A DNA stretch of 64,000 bases, from assembly GCA_009869945.1 (NCBI GenBank), contig WIXG01000375.1:1-64000 (forward strand), written 5' to 3'. A model generated the notes under the pieces. It made no database searches, was not told the DNA's origin, and worked only from the letters and a program-made list of their open reading frames with translations. Position 1 is the first letter of the stretch; each line of letters starts with the position of its first letter. The translations under genes were made by a program, and so were the position numbers. This DNA is from Mesaphorura yosii. Taxonomy: Eukaryota; Arthropoda; Collembola; Poduromorpha; Tullbergiidae. Shown here in pieces: positions 8,609 through 21,900 of the stretch.

Positions 8609-11428
8609 TTAAATCCACGACACGGTCAGCCCCGACCCGACGGGGGCGTTCATGTTGCGCACGAGAATCTCCCCCGTTGCCAGGTCCACCACGAAATCCG
8701 AGTGGAAGAGTCCATTCACGATGACGAGCGAAACGGACGGCTCTTTCCCTTGTCCCAAAATTCTGATGGTGTCAAACTCTTTCCCGGCCACGTCGAATCC
8801 AGCATGCACAACGCGAGTTTGCAGGTTTTGTCCCTCCACGGAGAATTCCAGCTCCAAGTGCGCGCCTGACACTTCCGGATCGATGGAGTCGCCGTCATCG
8901 AGGTACAGCCCGCCACTCGCCTTGCCCTCCTCGTCCAGGGCGATGATAAGCCCGTATGGGTTTTGTTTGGAGAGCTCCGTGTTCAAGGAGGGCTCCTGCG
9001 TGGGGAGAATGCTCCCACCACGAACGTGCAGGTTGATGAAATCGAATGGAGCGTCGAGCGTCTTGTAGGAGCCCGTGCCAATGTCCTCCACCTCCGTGCC
9101 GTCGTAGTAAGAGAACCAGCGCGACGTGGGGAAGTAGGCGTCGACGGTGGTGGCGCCCTCGTGGAGGACGGGCGAGATCAGGAGGCCGGTGCCCCACAGA
9201 AATTGCTGGTCGACGGCCAGGGCGACGGGGTCCGAGGGGAAGAGGTGCCACAGGGCGCGAGCGACGGTACCGCCGTCCCGAACGTGATAGAAGAAGAGTG
9301 TGTAGAGGTACGGCAGGAGCGTGTATCGAATCAGCAGGGCTCGGCGTGTGGAGGCGATTGATTCAGGGCCCCAGGAGGCGGGGTCTTGATTCTAAGAGAA
9401 GGGTAAATTTGAGAGGGGGCGGGTTCCGCCAATGGAAGGTGCTATTAACACTTACTGGTAGATTCCGATTGTTGTGATTCCTCGAGAATGGGTAGAAGGC
9501 GCCCACCTGCAACCAGCGCGTGCAGAGTTCCTCCGTCGGGACTTCACGCCAGCCGCAAATGTCAGGACCGACGAACGGGACGCCAAACTGATTGTACTGC
9601 AGGACGCCGATGATAGAAGCCCGCAAATTGGACCAGTTGGAGTAATTGTCGCCCAGCCAATGGGCGGCCCAGTGACCGATGCCTAGCCAGTTTGACCGGC
9701 TGAGGTTGAAGCCTCGCTTTCTCGTCGCCGACCGGACCGCCCTTGAAAGTTCAAATAACAAACATTCGGGAATTACAAATGATTTGAGAGTTGAAATTTC
9801 TATGCCTTGGTTTACCCCAAGCTGACTTCGGCCTCCTTCAGGGCGTAGATCGAATGCGTGTCGTAATGAAGTCCGTAGTCGTGCCTCGCGTCGGGGCAGA
9901 GGGTTTTACTCGCCAGCTCCGTGCCCATGATGGCTGGCAGGTACGGCGGGTAATTGATCGAGCTGCCCTCATCGCAGCCCTGCTCCAAGTCGCCTCCGTA
10001 TGTCACCGTCGGCTCGTTCATGTCCAGCCACAGTCCGTCAAAGTGCATGACCCCATGGAAGTCTTGCACCAGTTCCGCCCACCAGACAGCCGTCGAGTTC
10101 CGGGAGAAGTCAGGGTAGTGACAGGGGGCGTCTGCGCTGAAGGGCATCCACCCAACGAATGGGGTCCCGTCCGGGCGCCTCACCCACACGTCTAGCTCGT
10201 TTCCCAGCTCCAGCGGCTTGTAGTTCGGCTCTTCGGCGCTGATGTACGCCTCGGTGCTAATTATGAAATGCATCCCCTTCGCGTGCAGTTCATCGACGTA
10301 GGCGGGGAGCCCCGCAAAGTTGATCGGGTCATAGGTGAAGCTCAGCCACCGGTCAAGGTTGTCCAGGTCCGCGTACGTCACGTCTTGCGGGATCCCCGCA
10401 GCAGCGGTACGATCGACGATCGCCCGCATGTTTGTGATGTTCCCGTAGCCGAAGCGGCAGAGGTGAAAACCCAGCGCCCAGTAGGCCGGCACCGGCATCC
10501 GACCTACCGCCTCCGTGTACTGCTGCACGGTTTCTTCGGGTGTGGGCCCAAGGAAGATGTAAATGTCAAGGATGCCTCCAATCGTGCGGTAAATGTACGC
10601 TGGTGCAGGATGCAGCTCGAATTCTTGTGCGTTGGAGTTGAGGATGGCGACGGAGTGCGTGTTGCCGTCGGGCTCTACGACGGTGTAGTACGGCTGCGCC
10701 CCGTACATGTTGGCCGTCCCGTTTGGCGCCTGGTCAATCGTCCACAGGCCGTACTTCAGCCCCGAGGAGAAATTCTGCCGGAAGCTGTGCTGCTCGTTCT
10801 CCCCGATGCCGTAAACATTTTCTGACGGGAGTTTGATAGCGAGCTGGATGAACTGATCAGCAAAGGTGAAGCCGCCAAGAGTCGTGTCGAAAATGACGCG
10901 ATTCGTAGATCGGCGCTTGACTTGGAAGCCGAAGGCGGGGGAGTCGGCAAAGTCGATGGCGTACTGCACGGCAGCAGATGGCCCCGACGCTGGTGGGTGA
11001 ATTTGGACGGGCACCTCGTAGCGCGGTTCATCTTCCGGGGCGATGCGGATGCGGAGTCGATAGTCGGACTCGTACGTGAAGGTCGCCGTAAGGAGATCAA
11101 AGTCACCGCCGAAGTACGAGTCGGTGCTGGTATGGCTGAGGAGGACACGGTAACCGTCGTCGTCGACCATGAGCGAGTCCATTTGGTAGCCGTAGCCGGG
11201 ACGCGTCACGCACGAAGGGGCAGGGGCTCCGCCGTCGGCCGGGCACCAGTCGCAGCCTCTGCTCATGCATCGGGCTTCCGTGGGGTTCGGGTCGGGGTGG
11301 CAGTCGATCCGCTGCTCGGGCGGGACGCACTGCGCTCCAGCCTGCAGTTGGCCAGTGAGGCAGAGGAAGGCAACGCAGGCGAGCGCGAGTGCCGCCAATG
11401 TCCAGGGGTGCGTTCGTCTTGTACGCAT
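8609..11428 (-). CDS. GH31 alpha-glucosidase (acid maltase type)
   Basis: Complete three-exon gene of 893 aa. Exon 1 is 9816-11428 (donor GG|GTAAAC), exon 2 9456-9741 (donor CCA|GTAAGT), exon 3 8609-9391 (acceptor TTAG|AATCAA). Introns are 74 and 64 bp and lengths sum to a multiple of three. It hydrolyses terminal alpha-1,4 glucose from maltose, glycogen or starch products. A signal peptide (1-32) precedes a trefoil/P-type domain (about 33-75, six Cys including CMSRGCDWCP), then the GH31 domain. The nucleophile is Asp469 in WLDMNEP and the acid/base is Asp569 in HWLGDN, 100 residues apart as in lysosomal acid alpha-glucosidase (98). C-terminal beta domains are complete. The join across intron 1 keeps the length of the human homologue. 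It could be lysosomal or a secreted gut maltase; the sequence does not decide. Confidence 0.95.
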
Positions 11429-12715
11429 TTCGGTTTTCGCTGAGTTATGAAACTTTTCTGCTGGTGTGAATATGTGTCAGTGAAATATTTTATTTAAGCC
11501 TTTAGCCTTGTGAAATGACGCTGCTACAGAACACCTGGACCAATTCCACAAGGACTTTGTTGTTGCCCACTTGAGTTTTGAATTGGATTATGGTGTCTAT
11601 CATCAACCAAACTGTTGCTCTGCCTGGCCGTCACATTCCTCTGAAGGCAGATGGTTCATCGGCACCTGGAGAGCGTGTTTGAGGATCATCATAGAACTAT
11701 TTTGAGGTCGAATGTTCAAGCTCATCTGAAAACCCGTCGTCGAAACTCCCGGCACGACCTCTTCATGCGATTGAACATATGGACTTGTAGACCGGAGTTG
11801 AAGAGGAATTCCGAAATTGCACTGCTTCCGAATTTGGGGGCTTTGTGCGACGATCTGTGTTTCCCCCTTGCCAGCCAAAATGCTCCAGAGGGAACGGGTT
11901 CCAAAAAAACGGTGTTCTTCGACGAGCTCAGGTTCACGCCACGATTTCGGGTTCCTCCTGATGCCCAATGCTCCAGGAATGCAGGGCAGAACCAGATGGG
12001 ATGACCAGAATGACAGGTAGACAACACGACAACACTACAATTAACTTTCAACAGTTTATTTCAACAATTAAATAAAAAATCACACAGTTCATTTCTCGCA
12101 CGTCTGCTTCAGACGAATTCACATCGACGACTTAAATTTCTAACAAAGAAACACAAAGGAACTACGCACTGGCCATCGCGAGCTAATTGTATTGGCTAGG
12201 ACCAGTACGCAGCGTTATGGAAACGTTGCGCGACGCAAAATGTACAAAATCCAAGCGCGGCTCCGTTTCGCACCTCGTCGTACATGAAAATTATGAGCTG
12301 GTGCTGGGCTGGACGAAAATCTGGCTCAGATGATGCGCTGACAAAAGATTTTGCATGAAAAATGGCCTTTTTGATTTCTGAAAGACAATGCAGTCACACA
12401 GGACGAATTTTAATGGACATATTTAATGAATGAAAAGTGAGACAAGTACAAATGTAGTTAATGTACCATTTCACTAATTCATTACTGGCAATGAAGAGTA
12501 AATTAAATCCGCCGATTTATTGCCATCAATATGAGTCAATTCCGGAAATTAATTCTAATCATTCAAACATGACTTTTATTTAATTTTTAAGACAACAAAA
12601 GAAATAAATCCATTCTACAGTCTACTCGTTAAATAGTGACTCAATATTAATAACCAAAAACTGGAGCCTGACAAATTTTGAACAAAGGAAACGTTTCACA
12701 TTGTGCATCATTATA
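11429..12715. other. Intergenic, no recognised gene
   Basis: Upstream of the GH31 start. A minus-strand open frame at 11603-11968 (beginning about GIRRNPKSWREPELVEEHRF) has an amino-acid mix that could be coding, but I recognise no family and see no splice context. The remainder is AT-rich with no features that I can name. Confidence 0.4.
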
Positions 12716-13110
12716 CTACAGGTAGATTCGGATTATTCGTGCCACCTGCCTCCGGCTGCCATCAGGCAGCTTCAAAGTACGTAGAATTGCTTGGTTCCCA
12801 TCGCCAAGCACTCGGAGTTCCTTTCCGTGCTTTGCTATAACGGCAGTGTACATGGTTGCGAGTGTGCCATCGGGGGACAACACGACCTCCTCCCCCCTGA
12901 CGTAGCCCACTTGCCTCTTTCCCTTTCCCCAGAAACTCAGCCGCGACGAGTGTGAACATTGGCGAAGTTTGATAGATTTGTTTGATTAGGCCCATGAGGT
13001 CAGTCCGCCCAACACGTTGGGCACCCGAACCCCTCCTCCCAAGAAATCCCCTGCGAGCGGGTCGAGGCCCGCCAAGCGAGTGTTCAGCATGTACGGGTGG
13101 CACGACTGTA
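12716..13110 (-). pseudogene. Broken fragment, possibly APMAP/strictosidine-synthase-like
   Basis: Coding-like minus-strand sequence read in three frames in turn: a piece with DPLAGDFLGGGVRVPNVLGG, then LIKQIYQTSPMFTLVAAEFL, then VVLSPDGTLATMYTAVIAKH and HGKELRVLGDGNQAILRTLK. Each frame stops where the next becomes sensible, so at least two frameshifts are present. The order (hydrophobic LL..W..LIKQIYQ segment, then SPDG...LGDG) recalls the C-terminal part of adipocyte plasma membrane-associated protein, a six-bladed beta-propeller. That match is weak and by eye. The fragment adjoins another broken gene (13208-13815). Confidence 0.3.
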
Positions 13111-13207
13111 CTTGATCATTAGCCCGTTGTACATTGTATTGATGTATTTTATGTATTTAGTAGACGTTTTGAGTTTACAGTATGAAGTGTTGTGTATTAT
13201 ATGAGAT

Positions 13208-13815
13208 TGAAATTATATTCAAGGAATTTTACCAGCCGGGCGCCGGTAGCACACCGTTCACCCAGTCGACGATCTGTTTATCGTACCAAATGTATGCCCC
13301 ACGCAACTTATCACCAGGCGGGAGCAAGGCCAGGTACGTCGGAGCCACGGCACCCTGCTCCCGGGTGAGCGTCCCCTTCCGCGATTACATGTCCGTGTCC
13401 ACGTAGCCCGGATGGCAGCAATTGACGAGAATATCTTCCCCGGGCCTATTCTTGTCAATGCACAGTTGCAGCACACGGGTCAGGGCGGAAAGCCAGACTT
13501 TGGACACGGAGTACGTTGAATTCGACCACCCTGCCTCCGCGTACGTCCTGTCAGCCGCCTTCGTCACGTACTGGGTCATCAAATCACTCAGCTGAGTTTC
13601 GGATACGTCTTCCGACGCGGCGACGAATTGCTTGCGGAGCCCCTCGCCCGGAATTCTGGCCAGGTGACCCGCCGAGGAGGACACGTTCGAAACCCGGGCG
13701 CCTGGGCGGAGCAACGGGAAAATTGCCTTGCAGGCGTTGAGCGTGTCAAAATAATTCATTTTCAGTCTCCTTCGCTTGGAATGCGAAAGGCTCCGTCGCG
13801 TCAAAGTAAAGATTA
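13208..13815 (-). pseudogene. Carbonyl-reductase-like SDR, C-terminal pseudogene
   Basis: C-terminal half of a short-chain dehydrogenase/reductase close to carbonyl reductase 1, an NADPH-dependent enzyme of the cytosol. Recognisable parts in order: NYFDTLNACKAIFPLLRPGA, the strand and catalytic Ser region RVSNVSSSAGHLARI, the active-site Tyr-Lys in STYSVSKVW, and NCCHPGYVDTDM. A TAA follows this Met at 13385-13387, yet homologous sequence resumes in the same frame (EQGAVAPTYLALLPPG, then the C terminus at about 13208). A one-base shift near 13760 separates it from the preceding block (EPFAFQAKE). The Rossmann N-terminal half is absent. So it is a truncated copy with a shift and a stop. Confidence 0.75.
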
Positions 13816-13884
13816 AACGCAGTAAACAAAGGAAACTATTTACTTTGTTGCTATGAGTAAATTCCCCGTCCCAGTCGCCAAAAA

Positions 13885-14295
13885 ATGCACCAACGTTCGT
13901 TTCGCGTCTCGTTACATTCTAATTTTTTGCACAGGTTATGGGTGCTGTCCTTCTTGTCGCTGCTGGATTATTCCTGGATGACTGGCGTGAATATCTTGAC
14001 AATTGCGAGATTTATTATGCTGGTTGCAAAACATTTCGCTTTTACGTTGCTGGAGCTGCACTTGGCATCAGTGTTGCTCTCATACAAAATGGGATCGACT
14101 GTACTCGGATTTATTGGCAAACCCAAAATTTGGGTACCCATACAAATTTTGGTGGCTGTACTTTGCGTCGTGGGAATGGCGCTGCCAGCATCCGAGAAGG
14201 CATTTGATGAGGATCAATTTTTCCTGGTTTGGTCAATCCTTGATGCGATAGGCGTACTCGTTTCTGCTGCATACGTTTACAAATTATCTGGCTAA
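13885..14295 (+). pseudogene. Hydrophobic membrane-protein ORF, probable frame switch
   Basis: A 136-codon frame is open, but protein-like composition changes frame within it. From 13938 another frame reads MGAVLLVAAGLFLDDWREYL and later FYVAGAALGISVALI; from about 14070 the long frame gives MGSTVLGFIGKPKIWVPIQI and two further hydrophobic segments ending VSAAYVYKLSG. Together they suggest a small protein with three or four membrane segments and one frameshift near 14080-14110. No family recognised. It may instead be chance, since Leu/Ala-rich DNA is hydrophobic in several frames. Confidence 0.3.
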
Positions 14296-17200
14296 AAGTC
14301 CGGGAGTCAATACCAACTCCATTCGAGAGCTGAGTATTATTTTCGCGACTGTATGCGAAAATCCTGGACAAAATGAATCTGCTGATGATAATCTCCCAGC
14401 TCGGACTTGGCGTGGCATGGCAGTAGCGTAGCACCACGTCATGTCCTTCCAGTCAGAGATTGATGGGTGGAAGTGCTCTAAGAACATATTGCTTGGGTAA
14501 CAAAGACGTAAAGTATCTCGCTTTCTAAAGTAAAATGCATGATGCACGCATATTATTATCGGCCCGGATCTGCACTTCATCTTGCTCGCATCTTTAAAAA
14601 TGCTGCGCTGCGCGGATGACTGATGGTCGTCTTTTCCGGGCCGACAATTCGCTTTATCTGAGAAGGTTGATGTTTTACAGTTTCCGACAGCAATAAATTC
14701 CGGGGGTTCATGTGTTCATTATTTGTATTATTTTGCGTATTAAAAGGTACAATTTTTTTGCTTCCAATTCAAGAGCCGAAACGAATCGAACCGAACCAAG
14801 AAAGAAACCAAGAATTCCATTCGCTCTGACGAATTCGTGGCGAATTTCTCAATTTTTCACGATCGACAGAAGTCACAAAAACAAAAGCAGGTCGTAAAAG
14901 CTTATTTACGACGGGACGGCGGCATTCGTCTTGAGAGTCGTGTTCAAGACGTACATCGCAGCGAAAAAATTGGTTCCTCGAGTAATAACTTGCAAATGTG
15001 TCCGAGCAAGTCGTGTAAGACATAAATTCCAGAAGTGTGCGAGTTATTTGTTCCAGTTTGATCAACTCTCTGCGTGTTTCTAGCCGCAAACAGCATCAAC
15101 CTCAATTCGCAAGTCCTCCATCGTCCCAGTTGATGACATCACTGGAATTCGCGGATTTTGTTGCGATGGTCAGCGAACTCGACACAACAGAAAATGCAAC
15201 CCGAGTTTCAACTTCCTAAATCGACGCTTCTCCTGAAAATGTCCATGAAGTCATTCCAAGAAGAGAAAAGAAGTGTCGTGAGATGTGCTTTTAAAAGCCC
15301 TTTAACTTTCAGACAAGACATTGCAACTTAAACTGCACTGCAATTGTTTACAAACTCTTTTATGGTATAGTCGTAATATTACAGAAATGGGACCATAAAA
15401 ACTAGAAAACTGGGGAAGACGCCCGTGACAAGTTACAAGGCTGTTCCGCCAGTCAACTGTGGCGAGTCCGTAAAAAAATTTATGTCATATTAAAAATCAA
15501 GATTGCATCCGCCGTAGATGTTCTTCTTGCGTTTATATTTCGTGTCCGGCTAGTATTCTTCTCGGTGCTCGGTTGAATTGGGTCGGATTACCGAACCGTG
15601 TACGTGTTCGTGTCCTCGGACCAGCTCCAACAAACGAACGAGCTCAAGGAAGAGTGACAGAAATAACGAAAATTTCTTTGAGCGCGCGGCTCAAAGAAAC
15701 CTAATTCTGTTTCTGTGAAAATGAGACTATTACTATTACCGGTAATAAGTAAGGATCGAAATCTTCTGCGTTGCTGGAAGGCACAGGGGCAGATTCTCGA
15801 TACAAATCGATAACGACGGCCTCAGCTGCGCTGCAGTGAAGACGGACGCGGACGGCTCTCAAATCGAATCGGGAACTTTCTTCGTGCGTCGTTGCGTAGA
15901 CAGACAAAGTTTTTGAATTAAATTAAATTATTCGGGAGGGCAGATAAAGACGAAGGCGAACGACAAATCTGCTCATTTCCCTTTGCGAAAGTGCATCTCC
16001 TCCAAACTCCGCGCCGAGACAAAACTTTGCCCGCTAATGGAAACGTCTGCGAACAATGAAAGCGACGTATTTATCCTTAACAGCATTCAAATTTCTCATT
16101 TGTCTCGGTCGTGTTGTTTTTCTTGACAGGGGCAAATTACTGAAATTACCTGCGAAGTGGCTTCGCAAACTGCTTGTCTGTCTTGTCCTTTCTTGTTCGA
16201 CGTGCCAATAAATCCCGGCCCAGTAGTGGCAGTAGTCGAATTCTTGAACAAGCACACAAAGACAATAAGGAAAGTTTGTTGTTATTAATTCGCTGGAAGC
16301 TCCGAAAAGACAATCGCGGTATGTAATCATTTCTGGGTACGTTGCCGTTGTACTGTTATTTACTCAAATCGCCGAGCAGACTCAAGCAAAGGAGCAGCTG
16401 CGCGGGAAACTGGAGCAACTGGAAACAAAGAGCTGGAGCTGCTTCATCATCACCATTCAAATCCAGTGAGCTTTAAACTTAATTACACTGATCAAATAAG
16501 GCGAATTAGTGAATTTCACGAAATTACTACTACAAGGCACACGTGTTGTGATGCTCCACTGCGAATTACTAACCACACACTTCATGCCAGGGCTGGAAAG
16601 GAGCAAATGCAACATCATGTTAGCTTCTTTTGCCAAATTACTCATCATGAACACTATGCAAGCAGAGTAACTTGATTAACGTTGACTCTGACTCTCGATT
16701 TGATCCTCTCATCTCAGTTTCGCCTTTCTCTCTGTAATCTTTAATCTTCGCTCCAGCAGCTCGCATTTACACAAGCCGCTAATTGAGTTGGACTCATCCC
16801 GCGTTCTGCATCGAAAGATGCAGACTCCAAAGATTCATAGACATTGCGTTTGATCTCCCGCTTGAATGGTTTGCGAAAATAAAATCGGTCGTTGATTCAC
16901 CTTGCCGAAATATGCACAGCTGGTCCATTGCCGGTCCGATTGATTTCCTGTCTCTTAATCGTAAACAAGATTCAATAAACGTGATTCAAGATATGCAAAT
17001 AAAAAATAAATCGTATTGCGAATATTTCGTAATCGCTTTACGCCTTACTCGCAGAAGGGCTAAAAATGGATCAAAAAATTATTTGCAATTGTACGACTTA
17101 AAATTCCGGTTGTAATCTCCGAAGCTCATTTAAAATGGCTCGCGGCGTTGTTGACATGCCGATCTCATTCATTACTTAGAGAAATCCATTAGAAACCGGG

Positions 17201-18914
17201 AATCCAATTTGGAGGAAAGTAAATGAAATTCCTCTCAATTTTTCACTCTTTATTAGCACACTTTCCAAAAGTTTCCAACTTTCCAGGCGTGCGCGCGTAA
17301 TCTTTTTATCTAAAGCTCCTCGCTAAATAATGCAAAATGTGAATGATGAGTGGGCTGGAAGCGAGATTGGCTTAAAATTCTTTGATGCGAGTTTATACTA
17401 TATGAAGATTAATGATGAAAGTGGGGCACACATAACAGAAGTGAAGTGAAGTGGTAAGATGGCTTTTCAGAAAAGTGCAGACGAATTCATTAAAATGAAA
17501 AGAAGGCTCGTCACCCACTTTTTAATGGCTGTAATGGCCATGGTTAAAATTTAGTTTATTAAAGGCAATTGGTTGAGATGGAAGTTTTGGCAACGAGAGA
17601 CTGATTTCGACTTGCCGTTTTAGTAAGTGCTCAAGGCGTCTTGTCGCGCACGCGTTCGAACTCAAATTCCTCCAAGACTTGATCTGATTACTGGCGAGTC
17701 GTCTCGAATTGGAATTCCGGAGATTGGAATTGGAATTTCCGATCGGAATTCAGAGTAAAGACGTCACGGTGGATGCCCGGTGGGGAAATCAAATTGGTGT
17801 CATTCCCCATGGTTTCGGGGAGATTGGTTTTTCGTGGAATGAAGTAATTCGCAATTTGTTGCTTCGTCGCGCTCATCGAATTAACAAAATTTTGGAACTT
17901 CTCTTCTTGGATTTGCCTTCCGAGAAAACTTTCAACCTTTGAAGTGTCCCGGGCAGAAGCCGTGTCTTGACAACACCCGGCCACAATTTCCACCAGGTGC
18001 CAGTCATACGATTCGCGAAAACAGCCCGTCAAAATAATTTAGTCCAAGTATCCATAATCTGATTGACCACCGACCCGTACTCGTGCGCGATCTTTCCTTC
18101 TGCAGTGTCTGAATTCCAACCCACAGAAGCCTGATGTACCGTCGAACCGATGACGATCACGCCAGTCAAACTTGGGATCCCGTCTGGCAAGCCTTCAAAG
18201 TTCATGCGTTGTTATGCCAACAATCTCTGACATTTCCCTCAAATGCGTGGAGAAACGCGTGCGTCTTTGCTATCATTCTATTTTGCTATTTTTCGCCGAC
18301 CTTTCCCTTTTCCGAAACAGCTGCGGAGGAAGGATTTCTGCGGTCGCACTTGCTTGTCCTGTCGCTTATTTGGCGACGGCGTCTGGGAATTTTGCTTGGA
18401 ATCGCGAATTGCGCTGGGTGGAAGACTTTCGACCTTTGAGATTCTCGCCCCGGACGCCAGCCACAGCCTCCACCGCAGTCCCGTCACTCGACTTGCGAAA
18501 ACAGCCAGAGCAGGAACAGCAAAATTAAAAATAAGCGCAGGCACATCATAAACGTAAGAAACCTGCGAGATCGCAATTACACCACTATGCACCGCTGTGC
18601 TCAAGAGAAAGCAAGTTCACATTGCTGCTGCTGCTGCACACACCACTGAGAAAGCCTGTGAAGCAATAAGCTAAGTCCCCAGCACAGCAACGGAGAAAAA
18701 GAAAGCAGCTCTGCTCTCCGACGCTCAGTAGTCGCTTTGCTCGCGCCGGACCCGCGTCGGAGTTGTTTGGTACCTGAACATGACCAACCCGAGCTGATCT
18801 TCCGTGTAATACTCAATACGTCCTGGAATGCGGAATTCAGCAGTTGGCCTTTGAACTTAAGCGTTCGTCGAGTGTGCTGAGAGAATCCAAACAGCGAAGG
18901 CCTGAGCATTCCAT
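14296..18914. other. Intergenic / upstream region of the GPR158-like gene
   Basis: 4.6 kb without a recognised gene. From about 15.1 kb it forms the left part of the tandem duplication: 15221-15520 matches 39795-40080, 16031-16330 matches 40171-40440, 17370-17420 matches 40750-40800. A short GCT repeat lies at about 18618-18633. The distal promoter of the receptor gene probably lies here, but I see no clear TATA box. Confidence 0.5.
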
Positions 18915-21900
18915 GTGAAAGTGTCAAGTGCTAAAAAATCTTCCGGTGCTCACTTCGCTTCGCTCGCCCAGCGACTAAATTCTTATCGCAATATCGTTCG
19001 TAATTTATTGGTCAAAATTTTACACTCATTCGACGGGCTGTCTTCCCCACGGCTCGGCACCTTCTTCATAGCGCTGATGCCACTCCTGCCTGTGCTTCTG
19101 CTCGTCTCTCCTTCAAAGGCCTCAGTTTCGAATGCGACGGCCGCCACCGCCGTCGGTGGCGGTGGCGGCCTGTGGGCGCCCAATCGGACGAGACTTCTGG
19201 GCGCCTTTCTTGAGCAGGATGAGCCGGACGAGGGTTCTACCAGGGCTCCTCCGTACGAGAAACCCCCCGCGCCAACGCCAAACATCGCAAACATTCGTCA
19301 CCATCGCTCCCGCAGGGTTTTCGTGCGGACGACTACGGCGCGGTCGGCGGCGGTTCACGATTACCAGGACGATGAGACGCCAAAAATGCTTAAACAAGTG
19401 TTTCAAACTCTCAACTCGACACAAAATTCATCTTCCGCGCCACTTCCCCAAGAAGGACAAAGTGCTCGGAAAGGCAGCAGAGGCTCAAAGTTTTCCGCCT
19501 CTGCAGCTGCCCGAAGAACATCCCAAGAAAATCAATTAGGAAGGAGATTAGGAGAAAGTTTAGCAATTAATAACGCGGATGATGGTGATGAGAGTACTAT
19601 GCTGGCAGATGATGGCAGAGTGGAAAAAGACTACGAGATGGTCTACCCAACAAACCACGACTACAGCGCTTCTGCCGCGCCGCCGCCGCACGCGCATCCC
19701 CAAAACACACAAGACCTCGATATCGTCTCCAAATTCCTCCGCTTTATCGAGGCCAACTCGGCAGAGAACTGCACGGCCGGCACGGACCTCAAACTTGGTC
19801 AGGGAATCGTCGACCGCTACGCCCAAGAACGATTCCGACTCGAAGCGGAACTCGCCGTCAACCGTGCAAATATGCTCACCCGAATTTGGAAGTACGCCCC
19901 CTCCTCGATGGAATCTGAGTACTTGCTCCATGCTGCAGTTATTTCCCTTGTGGAATTCGACGATGACATTTTTGCAGGCGGCAATTGTTATGATAAAGGC
20001 GAGTACAAAAACTACACGCTGTTCTGCCCCTTTGCTTACCGACTCCCTGAAGGGAGAATTCTCGTGAAAGACCTTGCGGTGGAGTACAAATACCTGAGTG
20101 ACACTTCTGAATTCTTCTGGGCGGCGAGGAAGAAGGCGGAGCGGGTGATAAGCAACTTCAGCCAGTTTTCGAGGGGTGAGTGGGTCCGTCTTTTTAAATT
20201 TGCGCGGAATTCCGTACAAGTTTAATAATGACCAATGATCGGCCAGTTTCTTGGGCTAGCTTGCTCTCCAGCTAAAGCTAATTGCCATTGCTAAGTGCCC
20301 TAACTCAGTGCCCATGCAATTTAATCGACCATTAACTTTGAGCCATGCCATGATTTATGGTAGAGCAGGCAAATGGCCGACCGACTCAAAATGGGTCACA
20401 GTCGTGAGTTTCAGTTGATGGACTCTCGATTATTTATGGTCTCGCTGTGTATTATTTTCATTTCTTGCTACTGCCATTACTTGTATTAAAAGTTCAGACT
20501 GGCAGGAACAAACTTTCGACTTGTTTCTCCCAGAAGAATAACGGAGCAGAAAAGTACTGTACAAGAAAAGAAGTTATTGAGCCCTTTTCCGCTTGACCAA
20601 AGCTCCGGCCACGTCGGCTCATACTCGCAGCCGTAAATCCTTGCCCGGTAATAATCGTAATCGCTCACGGTTGCTGCTGCTGCCCACTGCTCATTGCCGC
20701 GCTTGTCGACACGGAAACTCAGGTCCGTAATCCGGCACGGCTTTGCGCTGAGCTGAGCTGAGCTGCTGGCTCGTGCGGTTTTGTACTCGTACGCTGTTTG
20801 TTGTACCCTTCGGCCTGGAAGATTTATAGATTTCTGAGCACTTGCATTCTTTCTGAGAGCCATTCGCATTATTCTTGTTTGCAACCCAAAATTATGCCGA
20901 TGCAAACGAAAAAATAACGGGAGCAAATGCACAATTTGCATGCGACTTTATAATAACCTCAATCGTGTGCCGGGTAAATTTAAGCCGTGTAGGGTAAATT
21001 GAGAAATGAAAAATGGGCTCTCCGCCCGCTTCTTTCTCAATTTCTCAGCCCACGGAGAACGTCATCAGCCCAGAAAATCTGAACAGACACCTGCCAAACC
21101 CGGTCGCCCGAGGAAAGACTGAAATGAATGAATGCTCACATAAAGAGTACAAGTCGCGGTGATTATGAGTACGGGTGAAAGCCATAGAAAAGTATTTCCC
21201 ATCCTGTACCTCGCTTTCCGCTCTGCGTACTCCGCGTACGGCATCTTTCTCCGGTTGGAGAATGGAGAAAGTCTTCCCCATTTTCTCATCAACGTAAACG
21301 CAATCACCATCAGCGCGACCGGAGGCGGTGGAGAAGCTAACGCGATACGCGAGTTGTCCAGACTTCTCCGCACTACCGTAATAAAAGCCAAAGTTTCACG
21401 CACCTACACATAAATACGTTAACACTTCATTTCCTCAACCTTGGCGATACAGCGTGCGGAGAGGGCGAAGAAGAAAGTCTTAAGAGCAGTCTCGTGGTTG
21501 TAAACACTTCTCCAAGACTTGTTCACTTTGATAAGTTCCTCTCCTCGCCGCGTCCGTCTCTGAGAAATTAATTACTTGGCCGTTCCTTTCCTCCATCTAA
21601 TAATTCATGATGGTCTGTGAGTTGACGGCGGTCAGCGCACGCTCGCCAATTTCGAGTCCGCAATCGATTCTGGCGGTTTTTCGCGGCATTGATTTTGGCA
21701 AAGACAATTCCAACAATAATACAGAATATAATAACTCGACCATTTACCATGGCAGTACATGAAAACTCTTATGGTTACGTGCTCCATTCAAACTGGCGAT
21801 GAATTACGTGTTCTCGGCGACGATAACGATGGCCCAATATCCAAGAAAGCGAAAATTAGATTTGCACATGAATTCCAGTGAGCGTCTCACATTCTGTGAC

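Noticed and set aside
10268..10825. 185-codon plus-strand ORF
   Set aside because: Antisense shadow of GH31 exon 1, which has catalytic motifs and clean splice sites.
11603..12051. Overlapping ORFs on both strands as a possible gene
   Set aside because: All frames look equally coding-like and none has domain, promoter or splice context; left as unassigned.
19560..20219. 219-codon minus-strand ORF
   Set aside because: Antisense to receptor exon 1; no domain and no splice support.
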